Below are positions 23,080 to 36,800 of a stretch of DNA of 64,000 nucleotides, piece after piece. This stretch comes from Neckera pumila (lineage: Eukaryota; Streptophyta; Bryopsida; Hypnales; Neckeraceae), in contig OZ018412.1 of assembly GCA_963969595.1 (NCBI GenBank), forward strand, positions 17,238,501 through 17,302,500, read 5' to 3'. How positions within the stretch are numbered: the first letter of the stretch is position 1; each line of letters opens with the position of its first letter. The notes under the pieces were generated by a model that was not told the origin of the DNA, searched no databases, and saw only the letters and a program-made list of their open reading frames with translations. The position numbers and the translations under genes are program-made.

Positions 23080-25380
23080 ATTTGAGGATAAATTGCTTTG
23101 TAATATACTTCTCTTACCTTATATACTTTAATAGCAATAGGTTCTTTGCGCATATTGTTTTATAATTTGAAAAAAAAGGGCGTTCACCCAATGCTTCTTT
23201 GTACAATTTATCCTCATACACACCTATCTGTACACCACCATCTAGTTTCTTTGTATAGTAAGTACTAATGGATATTTACTTGCCATTTTGAATTGTTGTG
23301 TGCATATATTTATTTTTTAAGCATTACTCCTAAACCCAAAACTTACATCGCCACACTTGAAATACATGATAGTCATTTGAAGCCCCTTCAAAGCTGTACC
23401 TCATTCTCCCATAAATTGCAATGATAAGAAATTATTGGACCTAGCCCATGATGTACTAGGCCTAATCAACAAAGGAATTGAACTCCACTAGTATAACTAT
23501 AAAGAGCCATTTTCAAATTTGTAAACACATCGTATGTACAGGCTCTTTATCATGGAGCAATGGCGCCAAATGGAGCAGTGGCGTTGGTTCGAGCATTTGA
23601 TGGAGGAGCACCAGTCAGGGCTTTTGATGCAGGGGATGTTTTTTATAAGACGTTGGGGAAGGCGTCCCTCCAAATTATGGTAAATGCAATTTCATTTTTG
23701 TTTCAAAGGGAGTGTCTCTCAATGTAACTGGAACTGTTGGTTTTTGTTTTGCTTTTGTTTTTATGTTTCAAAGGGATGTGTCTCTTATTCTTTTGAATTT
23801 GGTCTCAGAGGATGCCCGCATGGTTCTTCCGGAGGTTTTGAGAAGATTTTGAAAGAGAGGTTTACCAAGGATTGGTTAGACTTTGGTATATAGGGAAACT
23901 TTACTCCAAAGTTGTTAGCGTGAAAATATCGTACAGCAAGAAGGAACGGCCACAAGTGATGTTTACTAAAGGATGGAAATATTATTGTGAATTCCATGAC
24001 TTACTTGCAAGCAATTGGGTCACATTTAGGCGCTTGGAGATGGCCGTTTTTGATGTTACTGTTCAACAAAATAATTCCAATTCCAATTTTCGTTTCCAAT
24101 GTGTGATGAAGGTGTAGCCAATGAGTTGGACAACCATCATCATGCTTTTTGAACCAAATTACATAGAAGGGCTCTATGGAGCATATATAATAACATTAAC
24201 TACTACGTATGGTAGTCTACTCGAAATCCGCCTGCTCATTTTCAATTGGCCACATAGAGGGGCCACAATCAGTGCAACATGGTTTTTGAAGTGGCACAAA
24301 GAAGCTCGCAGTGGTTTTTGGATTTCCACGTGTACCATTTGATGGTGTTCATGAGGACAAAAGGAATTGTCTTGTGATTATTTTGAACTTTCAGTGTTGA
24401 TGGTTATGACTTTCTTCTAAAAATATTTTATCTATGACTAATGACGATGAAGAAGCATTTTGAAATTTATTAGAATAGTACTAAGGTATCCAGCGCTTTC
24501 ATTTGGGTAATATGTGCATTGAATGGAAAGACAGCTGTAGGCTTCCTACAAATGCACAAGTCCTCAATTCAAGAATACAGGTCGCCATTTTCACAAAAAT
24601 ACAACGAGTGCAATAAAATTCACTGACATACAAGTCTGATGGCCAAGTAGTTCAACATCTTCATTCCACAAAGGCCCATGAAGGAAGCACTTTCTTCACT
24701 GTGAATTTGAATAACGTATGGAGTGTGGAGCAACATTGAGAATTCTGTAACTTCTTTGCAGTATTTGTCTTCCATTGCTTACATTAGGGAATCAAAAGGC
24801 TAGCAAATCAACACTGAAACTACAATGGCTCATGACACTGTATCCAATGAGAGTAGTGACAATGAGAGTTGGAGGTATCTAAAAAGTGCAGAGAGTGAGG
24901 GAGATTCGACCAACAAATTTGAAGGATGCCACAAGCAGGAGGTGCTGAGGTGGGGTGTGGAGGACGAGGAGACGGAGACCATACAGGAGCTTTTGGATCT
25001 TCATTATTTTGCGGAGACGGTGGAGGCTGTGCAGCGTCAACCTTGAGCTGGAGCGGTCCACGATCCGCAACACGATGGACCCCATGATGAAGACTTTGGT
25101 GCCACATCTCGACCGTAGAGGCAGCCGCAGTTTCGGAGTAGGTCGAGTCGTTGGAGCAGGCAACTTCAAAGGCGTCCTCCGAACCCATGTCCCGCATGCA
25201 TCGAAGGGCCGCAAAAGAAGTGGTCTGTGAAGACCCGGAGTAGAGGTCCAGTAAGAGAATCCAACAAGCTACACGAGTGGAGGAAGCACCAGCGGGCCCC
25301 AACGCCCCACCCTTAGATATTCACAGCCGACCTTCCCCTATGCATACCATAGCAGTCCCTACGCACAAAACAAGATAAAG
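23080..25380. other. Intergenic stretch between two decayed transposons
   Basis: Short open frames in several phases, for example 24825-25046 (plus, 73 codons), have no recognised motif. The GC-richer piece about 24940-25260 may be the 5' flank of the downstream pogo-like element. No terminal repeat was found. Confidence 0.35.
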
Positions 25381-25389
25381 GCCAGCCAA

Positions 25390-27290
25390 AAAAAAATGGT
25401 AATTGGACGAACTTGCAGCTCTAGAGGGCATTAGCTACTGTGGATGATGGTGTCCCAGTGAGATCCGCTGCTAGGAGTCATGGCATACCATCATCCACAT
25501 TGAGAGGCCATGTTTATGGTACAATATTGTATAGAAGAAGGGGAAGGAAAGTTTTGCTCAAGGATTTAGAAGAGCAACAGCTAGTAGATTTCATTCTCAA
25601 CATGCAGAAGCTTGGCTATCCTCTTACTATGGGGCAATTACAAGAGAAAGTGGGTGTACTCACTCAAAGCAGACTTACTCCTTTTTGTAATGGAGTTCCA
25701 GGCCTAGGTTGGGTTAGATGTTTCAGGAGAAGACATTAGAGCTAGCACTTAGGAAACCACAGTCCTTGGACCAGGAGCGGGCTAAGAACTTATGCCCACA
25801 AACTATAGCAACATTTCATGAGAATTTGCAAATCCTATACAAGAAGCACAACTATGCACCAGAGCAAATCTGGAACTGTGATGAAAGTGGGGCACAAGCT
25901 GGAAGAGATGGAGGAGCATATGTCCTAGTAAGAAAAGGTTCAAGAAACGTATAGAAAGTAACACCAGATCAAAGGGAGTGGATTTCTGTATTATCATGCA
26001 TTAATGCCAAGGGAGACAGCATACCAAACTTCTACATCTTCAAGGGGAAAAGAAAGAGCAGAAATTTCCTCATCAAAATGGGAGAGAAGGATGCAATCCT
26101 AGCTATCCAAGCAAAAGGGTGGATAACCCATGAACTTTTCCAAGAATGGATGATTCATTTCTTAGAAACTCTTAAGGACTTGTATGACATTTCAACCTCT
26201 AAGAGGCATTTGCTCATACTAGACGGCCATAACTCCCATGTAACTATGGATGTCATTAAGTAAGCCATGACCAAGGGTCTAGACTTACTAACTCTTCCCT
26301 CCCACACCTCCCATGCCCTCCAGCCTCTAGATGTGGCTTGTTTTAAGCCCTTCAAACTAGCATTTTGGCCTACAGGGATAAGTGGACCCTGGCTCACAAG
26401 AGTGAAGTGCTTCAGAAAGAAGATCTAGCTTGCTGGGTCTCATGAGCTCTCAAGCGAGCTTTATTAGTGAAGAACATAACAAAAGGTTTTCAAGGTAGTG
26501 GCATCTATCCTCTCAACCTTGAAGCTATGAACTCAAAAGTTGGACCCAGCAGACCATATGAGAGGCAGGGAAGAAGCGGCCAAGAAGAGAACCCACCTGC
26601 ATCTCAAGAAGAGGACACACTACAAGCTTGGGAACTACAAGAAATACAAGATGAAGACTCCTTAGAGCTCCCAATGTGCTACCAGTACTATGTTCAAATA
26701 GATGGGGACGAGGAGGACAACGCAGAGGCTAAAGGACGGGGAGTAGAAGGACATGACAAAGCTGAAGGCAATTAAGGAGAGCAAAGCAACGACTTCAATC
26801 GATTTCAGCAGCTCCCACGCCTACACATGCCCTCCATCTCCAAGGAAAAATTAGAACCTCAAATCGATTATCAAAAATCAATTCTTCTCATTGATGAGCA
26901 CCATGTCCAGCAGTTGGAGCAGTTGGTCGCCAAGAGAACCAAGGCTGCATAGGAGAAACAGAGACAGCAGTTACTAAAAGACGCACAGAAGGAGATGAAG
27001 GCACAACAAAAAAAAGAGAAGCTGCAAGCAAAGCAAGCACGGGTAGAATTGGCAAAATCCAGAAAACAACACAAGGACCTTTGGAGTGCTAAAAACGTCA
27101 GACTTCTAGGAGAAAAATTGCACGCAGCTATCAAAACAAACGCTCCAATGCTTGGTTATTGTGCTCCTTACTGTGGCAGTGCTCTACAAGTGTGCAAGGA
27201 CAACCAGAAGATAGCAATGCAAGGGGATCAACAAAGAAGAGGGGTGAAGATACTAGTCTCATTCCACCTTTGCAAGAAGTGCATCTAATT
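25390..27290 (+). pseudogene. Decayed pogo/Tigger-like transposase
   Basis: The reading runs through broken frames. A psq-type helix-turn-helix occurs at 25440-25740 (VRSAARSHGIPSSTLRGHVYG), and the segment also contains a PLTMGQLQEKVG motif. A frame break near 25720 leads to the CENP-B-like segment (LDQERAKNLCPQTI). The catalytic block starts at QIWNCDESG (first Asp, about 25880). LLILDGHNSHVTMD supplies the second Asp (about 26220). HALQPLDVACFKPFK (about 26315-26360) supplies the third acidic position. Then KEDLACWVS and GFQGSGIYPLN follow. A lysine-rich coiled-coil tail ends near 27287. In-frame stops after GSRNV (25951) and DVIK (26260), plus frameshifts, show it is dead. The DDE_1 pogo family is well supported by motif order. 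Confidence 0.85.
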
Positions 27291-29095
27291 AGGTTCAGTC
27301 CTACTTTCCCTACAGCTCATTCTAGTTTCAGTCGTCCACTTCCACAATATCCAATCCACTCTTTGGACGTTCTCACATCAGCAGCTGCACTAGCAAATGC
27401 AAGGCGGCCTCTGTACTACAGTTGGTACCCTTGATCATAGAAGATGGTCCTCTGCTGCAAGAGGAGGGGAAGAAAATGAGGATAGAATGTATGAACCTTA
27501 CCTCTGCAGCAGGGATGCATCGGGGGCAGGGAGAAGTCGGAGAAGCTTGGGCAGCATTGGCAGCGGAGGAGGTCGGAGGAGGTTGGAGGAGCTTTGGCAG
27601 CACCTGCACAGCAACGGTGGAGGAATTTGGCAGCAGCGAAGGAGGTCGGACGACGTTGGAGTTGCAGGTGCGCGGTCATGTTGCAGGAGCGTGGAGCTTT
27701 AGCAAGGTACTTGCGCAGACAACGGAAAGAAAATGAGTACAAGGAGCTTCTAAACTACATCGGCATTTACAAGAAGACAGCACAGATCAAGAAGGAAGTG
27801 AACGAAGGAGGGCCAGACGCTTACCTTGGGCACGTTGGAAGAGCGCAGTGCAAAGACACAACATGGAAATGACGGGCGGAGGTTTTAAGGATTTTGGAGG
27901 GACCTCAGAGACTACTCCGCCATGCCCTGTGACACGAAAGCAACGAAGGCATGTGACAGAGAAATTTAAAATTCTCACGTGGGGAGCAAGGAATCCAACA
28001 CGCCAAGTGTGAGCAAAGGCGTTTTCAATGGATGGCCTCCACCAATTGAATGTGGACCCAGCCCGCCAGTTTTTGAAATCAAACTTTTGTGCAGGCGGCT
28101 AGGACTGCCATGCAGCGTGCTTTCAATTTTGGTCAGGGACGCGCGGCCTTCATCAATCATTTCAGTCACATTAAACCTCAAGGCATGCTTCACTTTTGAG
28201 CAGACTTCGCACGGGCAAGAAGGCAAAGCGCCACCTGTTCTCTTTTCCGGTTTTTGTTTTTTTAAACTTCATGGCACTACAATGCTTGTTCTTTATTGTA
28301 CATACTGTTCAGAGCGCACATTCTTGTCTTTTGCTGACAAAGCTAGACTCCAATTTTGGCAATTTGGTGGATACCACAGCTTTGTTCCACATATTCTGCT
28401 AGTTCGTATTTCATGCACTCTACTGAGCACTCGTAGATACCTATGTAATATATCTTTCATAAATCATGGTAATTTTGTTTTGTATCAGAAAAATTTGTTT
28501 CCACTAGCTACATCACTGTTGTTAACTTCTCTGTCCACCGAATTTCTAGAGAATCACCAAACATCCAGGAATTTGTCATCAGAAGCCCTCCTTTGCTTAT
28601 TTGCACGCTCTAGCAGCATACTACCATAAATTAGGACAATAGATAGTCTTATGGGGACGACCACTGCACGGAATTTTGCTATGTATGGTTTGGAGACTGT
28701 GCAAAACTTTACTTTTTGTAATTATTAAGAGATACTTATTAGACAGTTACATACATTTTGGTTACAACTTCATACTCTTTGTACAATTATATACTCATTA
28801 TTATTGTCCATTTGGTTTTGTCTACCGTTGCAGCTCCTAAGTTGGCTGTTCATGTGCATTCGAAGGATGTCCAAAGTAATATGTACTCGGTTATTGATAC
28901 GGAATCATTTGTTTTTTTTTATGCGTTCTCTCCATTTTATCTAGTCTAGGTACAAGGTCCATGATCCTTCATTGTCAATTACAATTGTAGTTTTAGCTTA
29001 AGGTTTCATATTCACGTTACGATCATGTCTCTATTCATGCCTCATATGCACACAAACATGTTTTCAGAGTGCCTGAGGGAGAACTAACAGTCAAC
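27291..29095. other. Flank of the pogo-like element and intergenic DNA
   Basis: Bases 27450-27700 are purine- and GC-rich with overlapping open frames on both strands. A 216-codon plus-strand open frame (27979-28629) has no recognisable domain and compositionally drifts from GC-rich to AT-rich, so it is probably chance or transposon-derived. No terminal repeat was found. Confidence 0.35.
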
Positions 29096-29100
29096 ATTAC

Positions 29101-29533
29101 AAGAAAAACGAACCCTCCAAGAGGCCGTTAAGCCAGTTTGTTCCCCAAGCAACCAAGTTGGAAACAAACTGGATTTTTTTAGCAATAAAAAAATATTAAA
29201 AAAAAAAAAAAAAGTTATAAAAAATAATAAAAGAAATAAATTAAAAATTAATTTCAAGAAAAAAATTAATTAAAAAATAAAAACTAATTAAAATTAATTA
29301 AATAATCACAATCTGATGTGGCACTACTGTTGCCACATCAAATTTTGAAAATGCATTTTTTTTACATTTTCCAGTTTTAAATTTTAAGAAAAAATTTAAA
29401 AAAATTTAAAAAGTCCGCTGTCCGTTGGCAAGGATTTTTTTTTTTTTTCTAATTAATAAAAAGAATAAAAAATCTGCCAACCTACGTTCCCTTGTCTGGG
29501 AACTGACGGCCCTCTCCAAGGTCCATTTTTTTT
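29101..29533. mobile_element. Foldback MITE with AT-rich interior
   Basis: AACCCTCCAAGAGGCCGTTAA near 29110 pairs with the inverted TGACGGCCCTCTCCAAGGTCC near 29504. Each end carries an inner hairpin (CCAGTTTGTTCC/GGAAACAAACTGG, and GTTCCCTTGTCTGGGAAC). The interior is extremely A/T-rich. Overall design resembles the 19.7-kb element. Confidence 0.6.
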
Positions 29534-32500
29534 CTAATGCCTGATTGCTTGAAAATTGTTGGACAAAACCAACAAGTGAATATTATTGCTGTGCCAACAC
29601 AAGTTATAGGTCTCTTTTTATTTAATCTATTATGATTTTTGTCATTTCAATAGGTTTTTTCTAATTCATGTTTGTTAACAGTATACCGGTGATTGAATAA
29701 TCTGAAAAGTTTTAGTTATCAATTTAGCAGTGAACTTTAGGTTTAAAAAGGAGTGTGGCATTAATAATTTATTAGGTGAGAATCTTACTATGCAAGTTTA
29801 AATTATTTTTGACTTTTTATTCCTTTTTATATTCATCTAGACATCTACTATTCATTGAAGAATTATATTAGATTTTATTCTTTTAACTATTCATCAGATT
29901 GTTTGATTGTCAATAATTGTGATTCCAATTGAAATTAGTTGGGCAAATGTTTGTTTAGGTTTTGTTTTATTAGGCCTAATAATCCAAATAGATAAAAACA
30001 AAACCCACACAAATATCTTTAGAATAGTTGGAAAAAACAAATAAACAAATGCACAAAGAATAAACTAATTATTCATTAGAATTGGGAAAACTAACAAAAT
30101 ATCTAGTATTTCAATTAATTTCTAAATGCCAAAGGTAAGAATAAAAATACATCAAAATTACCAAAATTTTGTAGGAATTAGTTTAGAAAAGAAGATTTTC
30201 AAAAGAGTTACAAGTCCAAATTTTCATCAACTAGAGTAAGTGAACCATACATATGATGGAGGGTGATGGGTTCTACAAGACCACTATGCTAGTTATTTGC
30301 AAGATGTGATGACCGGCAATACTAAAGTATATTAGTTTACCACTTTGTTTTTATTTTTGAATTTACTTAGAATTAGAATTAGGAAAATAGAAGTTAAACC
30401 TTAGGTCAGAGTCTCAAAAGTTAATTTTGAATTTTAAATACAGTAGGTAATTTTTAGAGGATTCCAAAAACATCTTACACTTAAAAATAATCACAAAATA
30501 AGAATATCACAAGTAAATGAACGTTAGTAGTAAAATTGGATGATAATTTAGTATTTTCATCCAAAAGAATCTAAAAAGAATCTAATTTTTTTTGAGAATA
30601 TAGTTAAAGTTTAGAACCTTTAGGTTAAAGTAGAAATTATTTTCCTCGTTTAGATTAAAAGTAATTCATGAATGAAGTTTTAAAATTACTAGCTAATAAT
30701 AAAACTTCACCCATTAAATATATTTTATATAGAAATTAATAATTGTTTGTGTTTTACCTAGTTGGAAAGGTAACGTTTTGCTTTTTAACTTAAAGCCTTA
30801 AAAATATTGAAAATAATAATCCTAGAATAATAGATTATAATTAGAACTAATTAAAGAATAATTAAAAAGAACATTTAAAGAATCATTAAGGAATCTTTTA
30901 AACTGGGAACCAATTAGGAAATCTTCTAAGATTCTAAAGTCCATTTTTACTTTAAAAATACTTTATTTTTGAAGGAGAAAAACTTGGATGAAGTTTGGTT
31001 CTAATTTTGGATGAAATCCTTTTGTTTAGGTCAAAATTAGGTCTAACTAAATCCCAAAATTTGGAATTATTTTGAATGGATTTGTTATTTTAATTTAGTG
31101 AATGAAGTTTTTAGATTAGATTAGAAGTCAAATTTTACCCGTTGATATTTTTCACTTAGAAAGTCGGAATTCAACTTACCTTACCATTTTAGAAAAGGTA
31201 GTTTGCATTCTACAAATTGGCTTAAGAATAATTTTGAATTAGGATTAGGATTAGGATCTGAATTAGGATTTGAATTAAGATCTTGTTTTGCTTTTACAAT
31301 TCAATTTAACTAGGAAGGTCTTAACCTTTTAACAATTAAGTGTATTTTGAAGGTATTTAAATTTGATTAGAACAACATAAACAAAGTCTCCATTGCTTGG
31401 ACCGCTAAAACAGGATTTATACACCCAGGAGTAATTTCCATTTACAAGCCACTAGAGCTCGTGTGTAACTTTCTAACTCAAGGGTAGAATTAAAAACACT
31501 CATAGGACCTTATCATCACAAAATTTAGAACCTACAGTTTGTTAGCAGTTTTCATGTGGTTATTGTTGTTTCATAGGTTTGCACATTAGTATACAATTTA
31601 ACATATCATTGCAATGCATTACTTTACAATTTATCGCATTGTTACGATGCATTACTTGCAACTGAAAGTAATCACTATAAGAGAATGGGGTGTTTTAAGT
31701 GAATTTAAAGTATAATCCTAGACATAAGATTTTAAATAATAACCTTTAAGGTACTTTTCAGCAGAATTTTACTAGAAATACATGTGCTTTTAGTTAAATT
31801 TTGCTGAAAATTGCTTTAAAGGTCAAATATGGAGTGTATCATGATGGCTTTCAAGCCACGTGGAAAAAAGGGGTTGATGGTCAATCTGATATTATTACAA
31901 AAGTTAGAATTTCCAAAGAGCAGATCAACATCATCAAATTATCAATGGCAGCCCTTTCATATGATTCCGACGATGATGCGTCCTCAGCAAAAGTGGATTC
32001 CTAATTATATTCGTTAACTATTCTTTTTGAGATTCAAGTAGAATGCACTTTGTTATTTAGATGTTTTGAGATGTTTGCAGATTTATGCTATGTCATTTCT
32101 ATGATGATATTGTTTTTTTGTAACAGCATAAATTTCTATTAATAGTATATTTTTTTCCCTTCTTATTGCACTTTGTATACCATATTTTTAATTTTCTTTA
32201 AAAAAATTTGGTTCTAATGTATTTTATGTTAAAAGTTTGGTATTACAAGTCTGTAGATTATTGTTTCGACATAAGCAAGTCTCAATTTACAAAAATGTTT
32301 CACTTTATAAACTCTTGGTCTATTATAGTTCTATGTCTATAGAGAAAAATAAATTCCAATGTTCATTGCGGATTCTTGCTCTTTTTTTTAGCACTAGTGA
32401 TATATAAAATTATATTTTGGCATTTCTGAGTCTTAATTTATTGAAGGTCTCAATTAATGAATATTAATTTAATTCTAAATATAGAATGTATTAAAAGAGA

Positions 32501-33870
32501 CTCCAACTTGTCTCCTTTTAACAAATAATGCCTTTTAGTAGCCTAAGCCTAATGCGCAAAGTATTTAGAAATCAAACTATTGTGTTCATTGATATGGATC
32601 CTTTAAATATGCAACAGAATTATATAATACCTCTAGTGCTATATGTTAGGGATGTCCTGGATTACGTAGGTCAAGTAGACTAGCTTCAAAACTACAAGCA
32701 AAGCTCTTTCTTCTAAAGGCACATGCCTATTCTTTGATGTATTTAAATGAATAATTGTAGTAAATCCACCTTACTTCACTATACAAATGTCATTATGTAT
32801 GCATTTGTGTGATACATGTTGAGGGGATTACATCAGAAGATCTCTCGATCTTCAATCCCCAAATTAAGTGTTAGAACTCCTTTGTTTGATGATACAAGTG
32901 AATGCCTCTACCCAATCATATCGACATATAAGGATATGAATGTTTATTACTCAGACACAGTCTAGAACTTTGAAATTATGAAAATTTATGGTATTTGTCT
33001 ACATCAAGAAATCTCCAGATGATCATCTCAATTACTAACTATATAAAAAAAATGCAATATGGATGTTTGCATTGCTACAATATGATTTTTCTTATAGCTT
33101 TCATATTGTGAAGGAGTTGATGATGTAGACATGCTCTATGAAATATTTTAAAATCATTGGAGGATCTCTCAAGAGGTTTGGGGAGGTCTTTTCATCTTTT
33201 GAGTTGTAAATTGGATGCAGAAATTGTTATCAAAGGGATAATTTTAAAAACCTTATCTGGATATCTGGAGATAAAATTATAAAATGAACTTCTTTACACT
33301 CAAGGCTTTATTTTCAAAGACTTCTAAGGAGGATGGAACAAAAAATACATAATTTTTTTCCTTTCCAAACAAACGAAGCACTCTTTGCAACAGTTACGGG
33401 TCCAAAATTTGGTGCATGCAAAACAACAATACATAAAGAAATCTCCAGAAACGTAGAAATGCATTGAGAGATATTTTGAAGAACAGTCCAAAATTCACCC
33501 AAAAGTTCAAAAATAGTTAAATGTGGCATATTTGCATATAATTAAAGTTATACTTGAAGTGCAAATTTCAACAAAGCGTTTCATGCACAACCTTCAAGTT
33601 TCAACATATATCAACTATATCAGTCTTCATCACAATATCGTGTTTGAACTTTTGAAATGCCTTGAAATCAAACAAGAGGTTCACATACTTTTCAAAGAAA
33701 TCTAAAATTGACCATCTCTAGCGTTATGTTGGATAGTTATCAAAAATACTACCCATATGTAAAGTTGTATATCATTTATAAGAACTAGATCCATTCACGT
33801 CAAGAAGCCTACATCATCAACTCCCTCACATTCTAATGCTTCATCCCAATTTTTAATCATTAGTACCACT
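29534..33870. other. Long AT-rich gene-poor stretch
   Basis: More than 4 kb of A/T-rich sequence has no recognised gene. A 67-codon plus-strand open frame at 31801-32004 ends in an acidic DSDDDASSAKVDS tail but has no known domain. No tandem array or terminal repeat was identified. Confidence 0.5.
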
Positions 33871-36800
33871 TTATTTCAATTCATCAATTTCACTTCGATG
33901 CTTTGAAATGCAATCATCACAAATCCAAGCTATAGATCCACTTGTTGCTCTATATCTCACCTTCTTCGATTTAAATTTCTCATAAAACTCTCCCTTACGT
34001 TGACATTTGGGCTCCAAAAACTCTCTTAACCACCTTTGTGCCTCTAATCTATTACCAATCAACTTCCTTGATTGATTTCTCAAATCATCTGGCAATGATT
34101 CTAAAGTTGCGGTAGGAATCCGATAATCTAAAATACCAGGTGTGTCAAGAATCAAGGCTGCAAAACCACCAACATCACTAAAATCAGGGACCATTTCACC
34201 CATCCCACAAGCAACATGTGCTCCAATCTTTGTCAATATGGTGGCTAGCTTCAAACCCGAACTCAACATGGCAAGGAACGTCTTTGTTTGTTCCGTTCCA
34301 AAATTGACAACACAACCTTCTTGGTCTGCAACCAAATGGAATCTAGGTATACTTTCACACATGAGGTGAAGTTGAATTTTGTCAAGACTAGGTACAAATC
34401 TTGTCAAAAGCTTCCTTTTCCCAGCTTCACAAAGATAAGCCAACTTTGGAATTTGTAACTGTTGCATCTCTATTGAGAAGGCCATCAATCCAGCAATCTT
34501 TGAACACACCTTGTGCAGTAGTTCTCCTTGCATCTTCTCAATGCCATGTTCCAAACGTGGTATCATGTAAATGACATCATTCAATTTTGACATTGTCTCT
34601 TTGTGATGTTTGTATTGGACTCTTATGATGTTGTCTAACTTGTCATCCAAAGGCCCATATACCAATTTCCATGTTGATTGCCAAAGAGACTTGGTTGGTG
34701 AATCACTGATGGAGTTGGATTTATCATTTGGGGTCATAGTTCGCAAAGATTGAATTGTCTTGTGATAGTCTTGTAGGTGAAATGACCGCCTTTCCAAAAG
34801 GTTTTTCCATGCCACACTTCCCAATAAAGTACTCACCTTGTCATAGTTAGTGTCCAAACCTTCACATCGCTTCCAATTATTTGTTGCTTCGACACCATTT
34901 CTTATAACCTCCACTTCCAAATCTTTCACATAGACACATTGATTTTACGGTCCTTAGAATTAATCAACCTCTTCACACATGCAGCGCACAAGATGTACTC
35001 AATAAGACAGACTCCAGGGCATCCCAATGTAGGATCTGCTTGATATTTGATGTGTTCAACAATTCCACTTTTAAGGAATTCGAACATCTTGTCTTGACAT
35101 TGACGGGATCGTAAAAGGATGTCCACATCACCATAATGGAATTGAATAATGACTTCAATGCCATCACTTATAAACTTGATAACATCTTGAAAGACCTCGT
35201 AAGTATCTTGAGCATTCTTGCTTTGGAGCTTCTTGAAGAAAGAAACCTATACAATGTATCAACAAATGAATAGCATTTCTTTATAGAGACTAAAGTCATT
35301 GTAAAATTCCATTCATTTGGATTCAAAGCAAGAAAATATCTCACAAACTTGTAAATCAAAATATAAAAGAATGAAATGTATCTTGTTGTCATTGAAAATG
35401 AGCATTACAATTCAAATATGAATTTGCAACTATCGATAATTGTTCTATCCCATCAACTTCAAGACAATTAGAATTCTAGTTGTACGGTGGATGCAAGATT
35501 TCTGTGATCAAGCAAAAATCAAGTTCAATAAGTTAACTTAAAAAAATATTGATTTCATTATTCCTCAAGTATAAAATCAAAAATAATACCTGAAGCCGTG
35601 AAAAAAACCCAGGGGTCAACATTGTTTTAATTCCATCTTGACAAGCAATCCTTCTTCCAACATAGGAGAAGCTTATTGGTTCATCTTTTGCTGACCAATT
35701 CAAATTTTTGTGTTTGTCTTTCAAAGTTGATGGAATCATAATGCTATGAGCATCCTGCTCATAGCATATATGGAGTTTGGTCATCATGCCCAAGATGTCA
35801 TCACATTGCTTCTCCATCTCTCCTTGGCCTTTAATAAGATACAATATCAAAAGCTTCATATGTTCCATGGATATGATCCCATTTGCCGAAATCATTTTTG
35901 ATTCACATTGATCCATGATTACACACTGGTGTAGGAATTCTCCAATGATATGGTGACAAAACCAATGGGGGTTGGTGATGACCACTCCTTCTTGTTCATT
36001 GTAGATGATGTGCCCTCTATCATTCAACGATATAGCTACAAATTCCTTCCGCCTTCTAGCAAGTTTAGTGTCAACATCATTCAACTCCTCCACTTCCTTG
36101 CAAATACCTTCACAAAATTCTTCCCACTTCAACAACGGTTGCTTTGATTTGTCTGCGTTCCACAATGCCACCAAATGTTGCACTTCTTCACATGCCTTTA
36201 TGGTTTTGGGCAATCTCTCCAATAGTCGCTTCATGTGGGATTGGATGAAATCAAACACACCATGAGCATGAGATACATCTCGACCATCCACTTTGAATAC
36301 AAACTTGTCTTTGTCAAATTCAAGAACCTCGTGGAATTGAAGTTTCAATTCCAAAACCACGTCAGCAATGCATTCTGCAAATATACTATTGTCCTTCCAA
36401 TGGTCAAAGTGTGTCATCACTATGGACACATGCGGACAAAAGGAAAGTGATCGCCTTGTATTTGAAGCAATGAAACGCAACCAAGATGCAAGTTCAAGCT
36501 TGATATTGGATGGACTTTTTGTTTTTAAGAAAGTCCATTGCTCCATAGGATTGCACATGAGCAAGAATAGTGAACAACTTCCATCTGCAGATAGATTTGG
36601 CATCACCAACTCATGAAAAGAATGATAGTTAGTTTGACCAGCCATGTCCCAAATGGTAATGCCTACGCCATTGTATAGTATAGTGTCAACCTCAATGCCG
36701 TGTGTCCATTCAAGAAATATGTTGTCTATCGGCAATTTTGGAGCACTTAACATTTTGAATGTGTTCTTTATTTTATGTCGGAACCTTGAACAGTGTTGAA

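Noticed and set aside
27979..28629. 216-codon open frame
   Set aside because: No domain, composition shifts along its length, no plausible splice or codon pattern. Probably chance or transposon flank.
29534..33870. Possible LTR retrotransposon in the long A/T-rich gap
   Set aside because: No long direct repeats, primer site, or reverse transcriptase or integrase motifs were seen.
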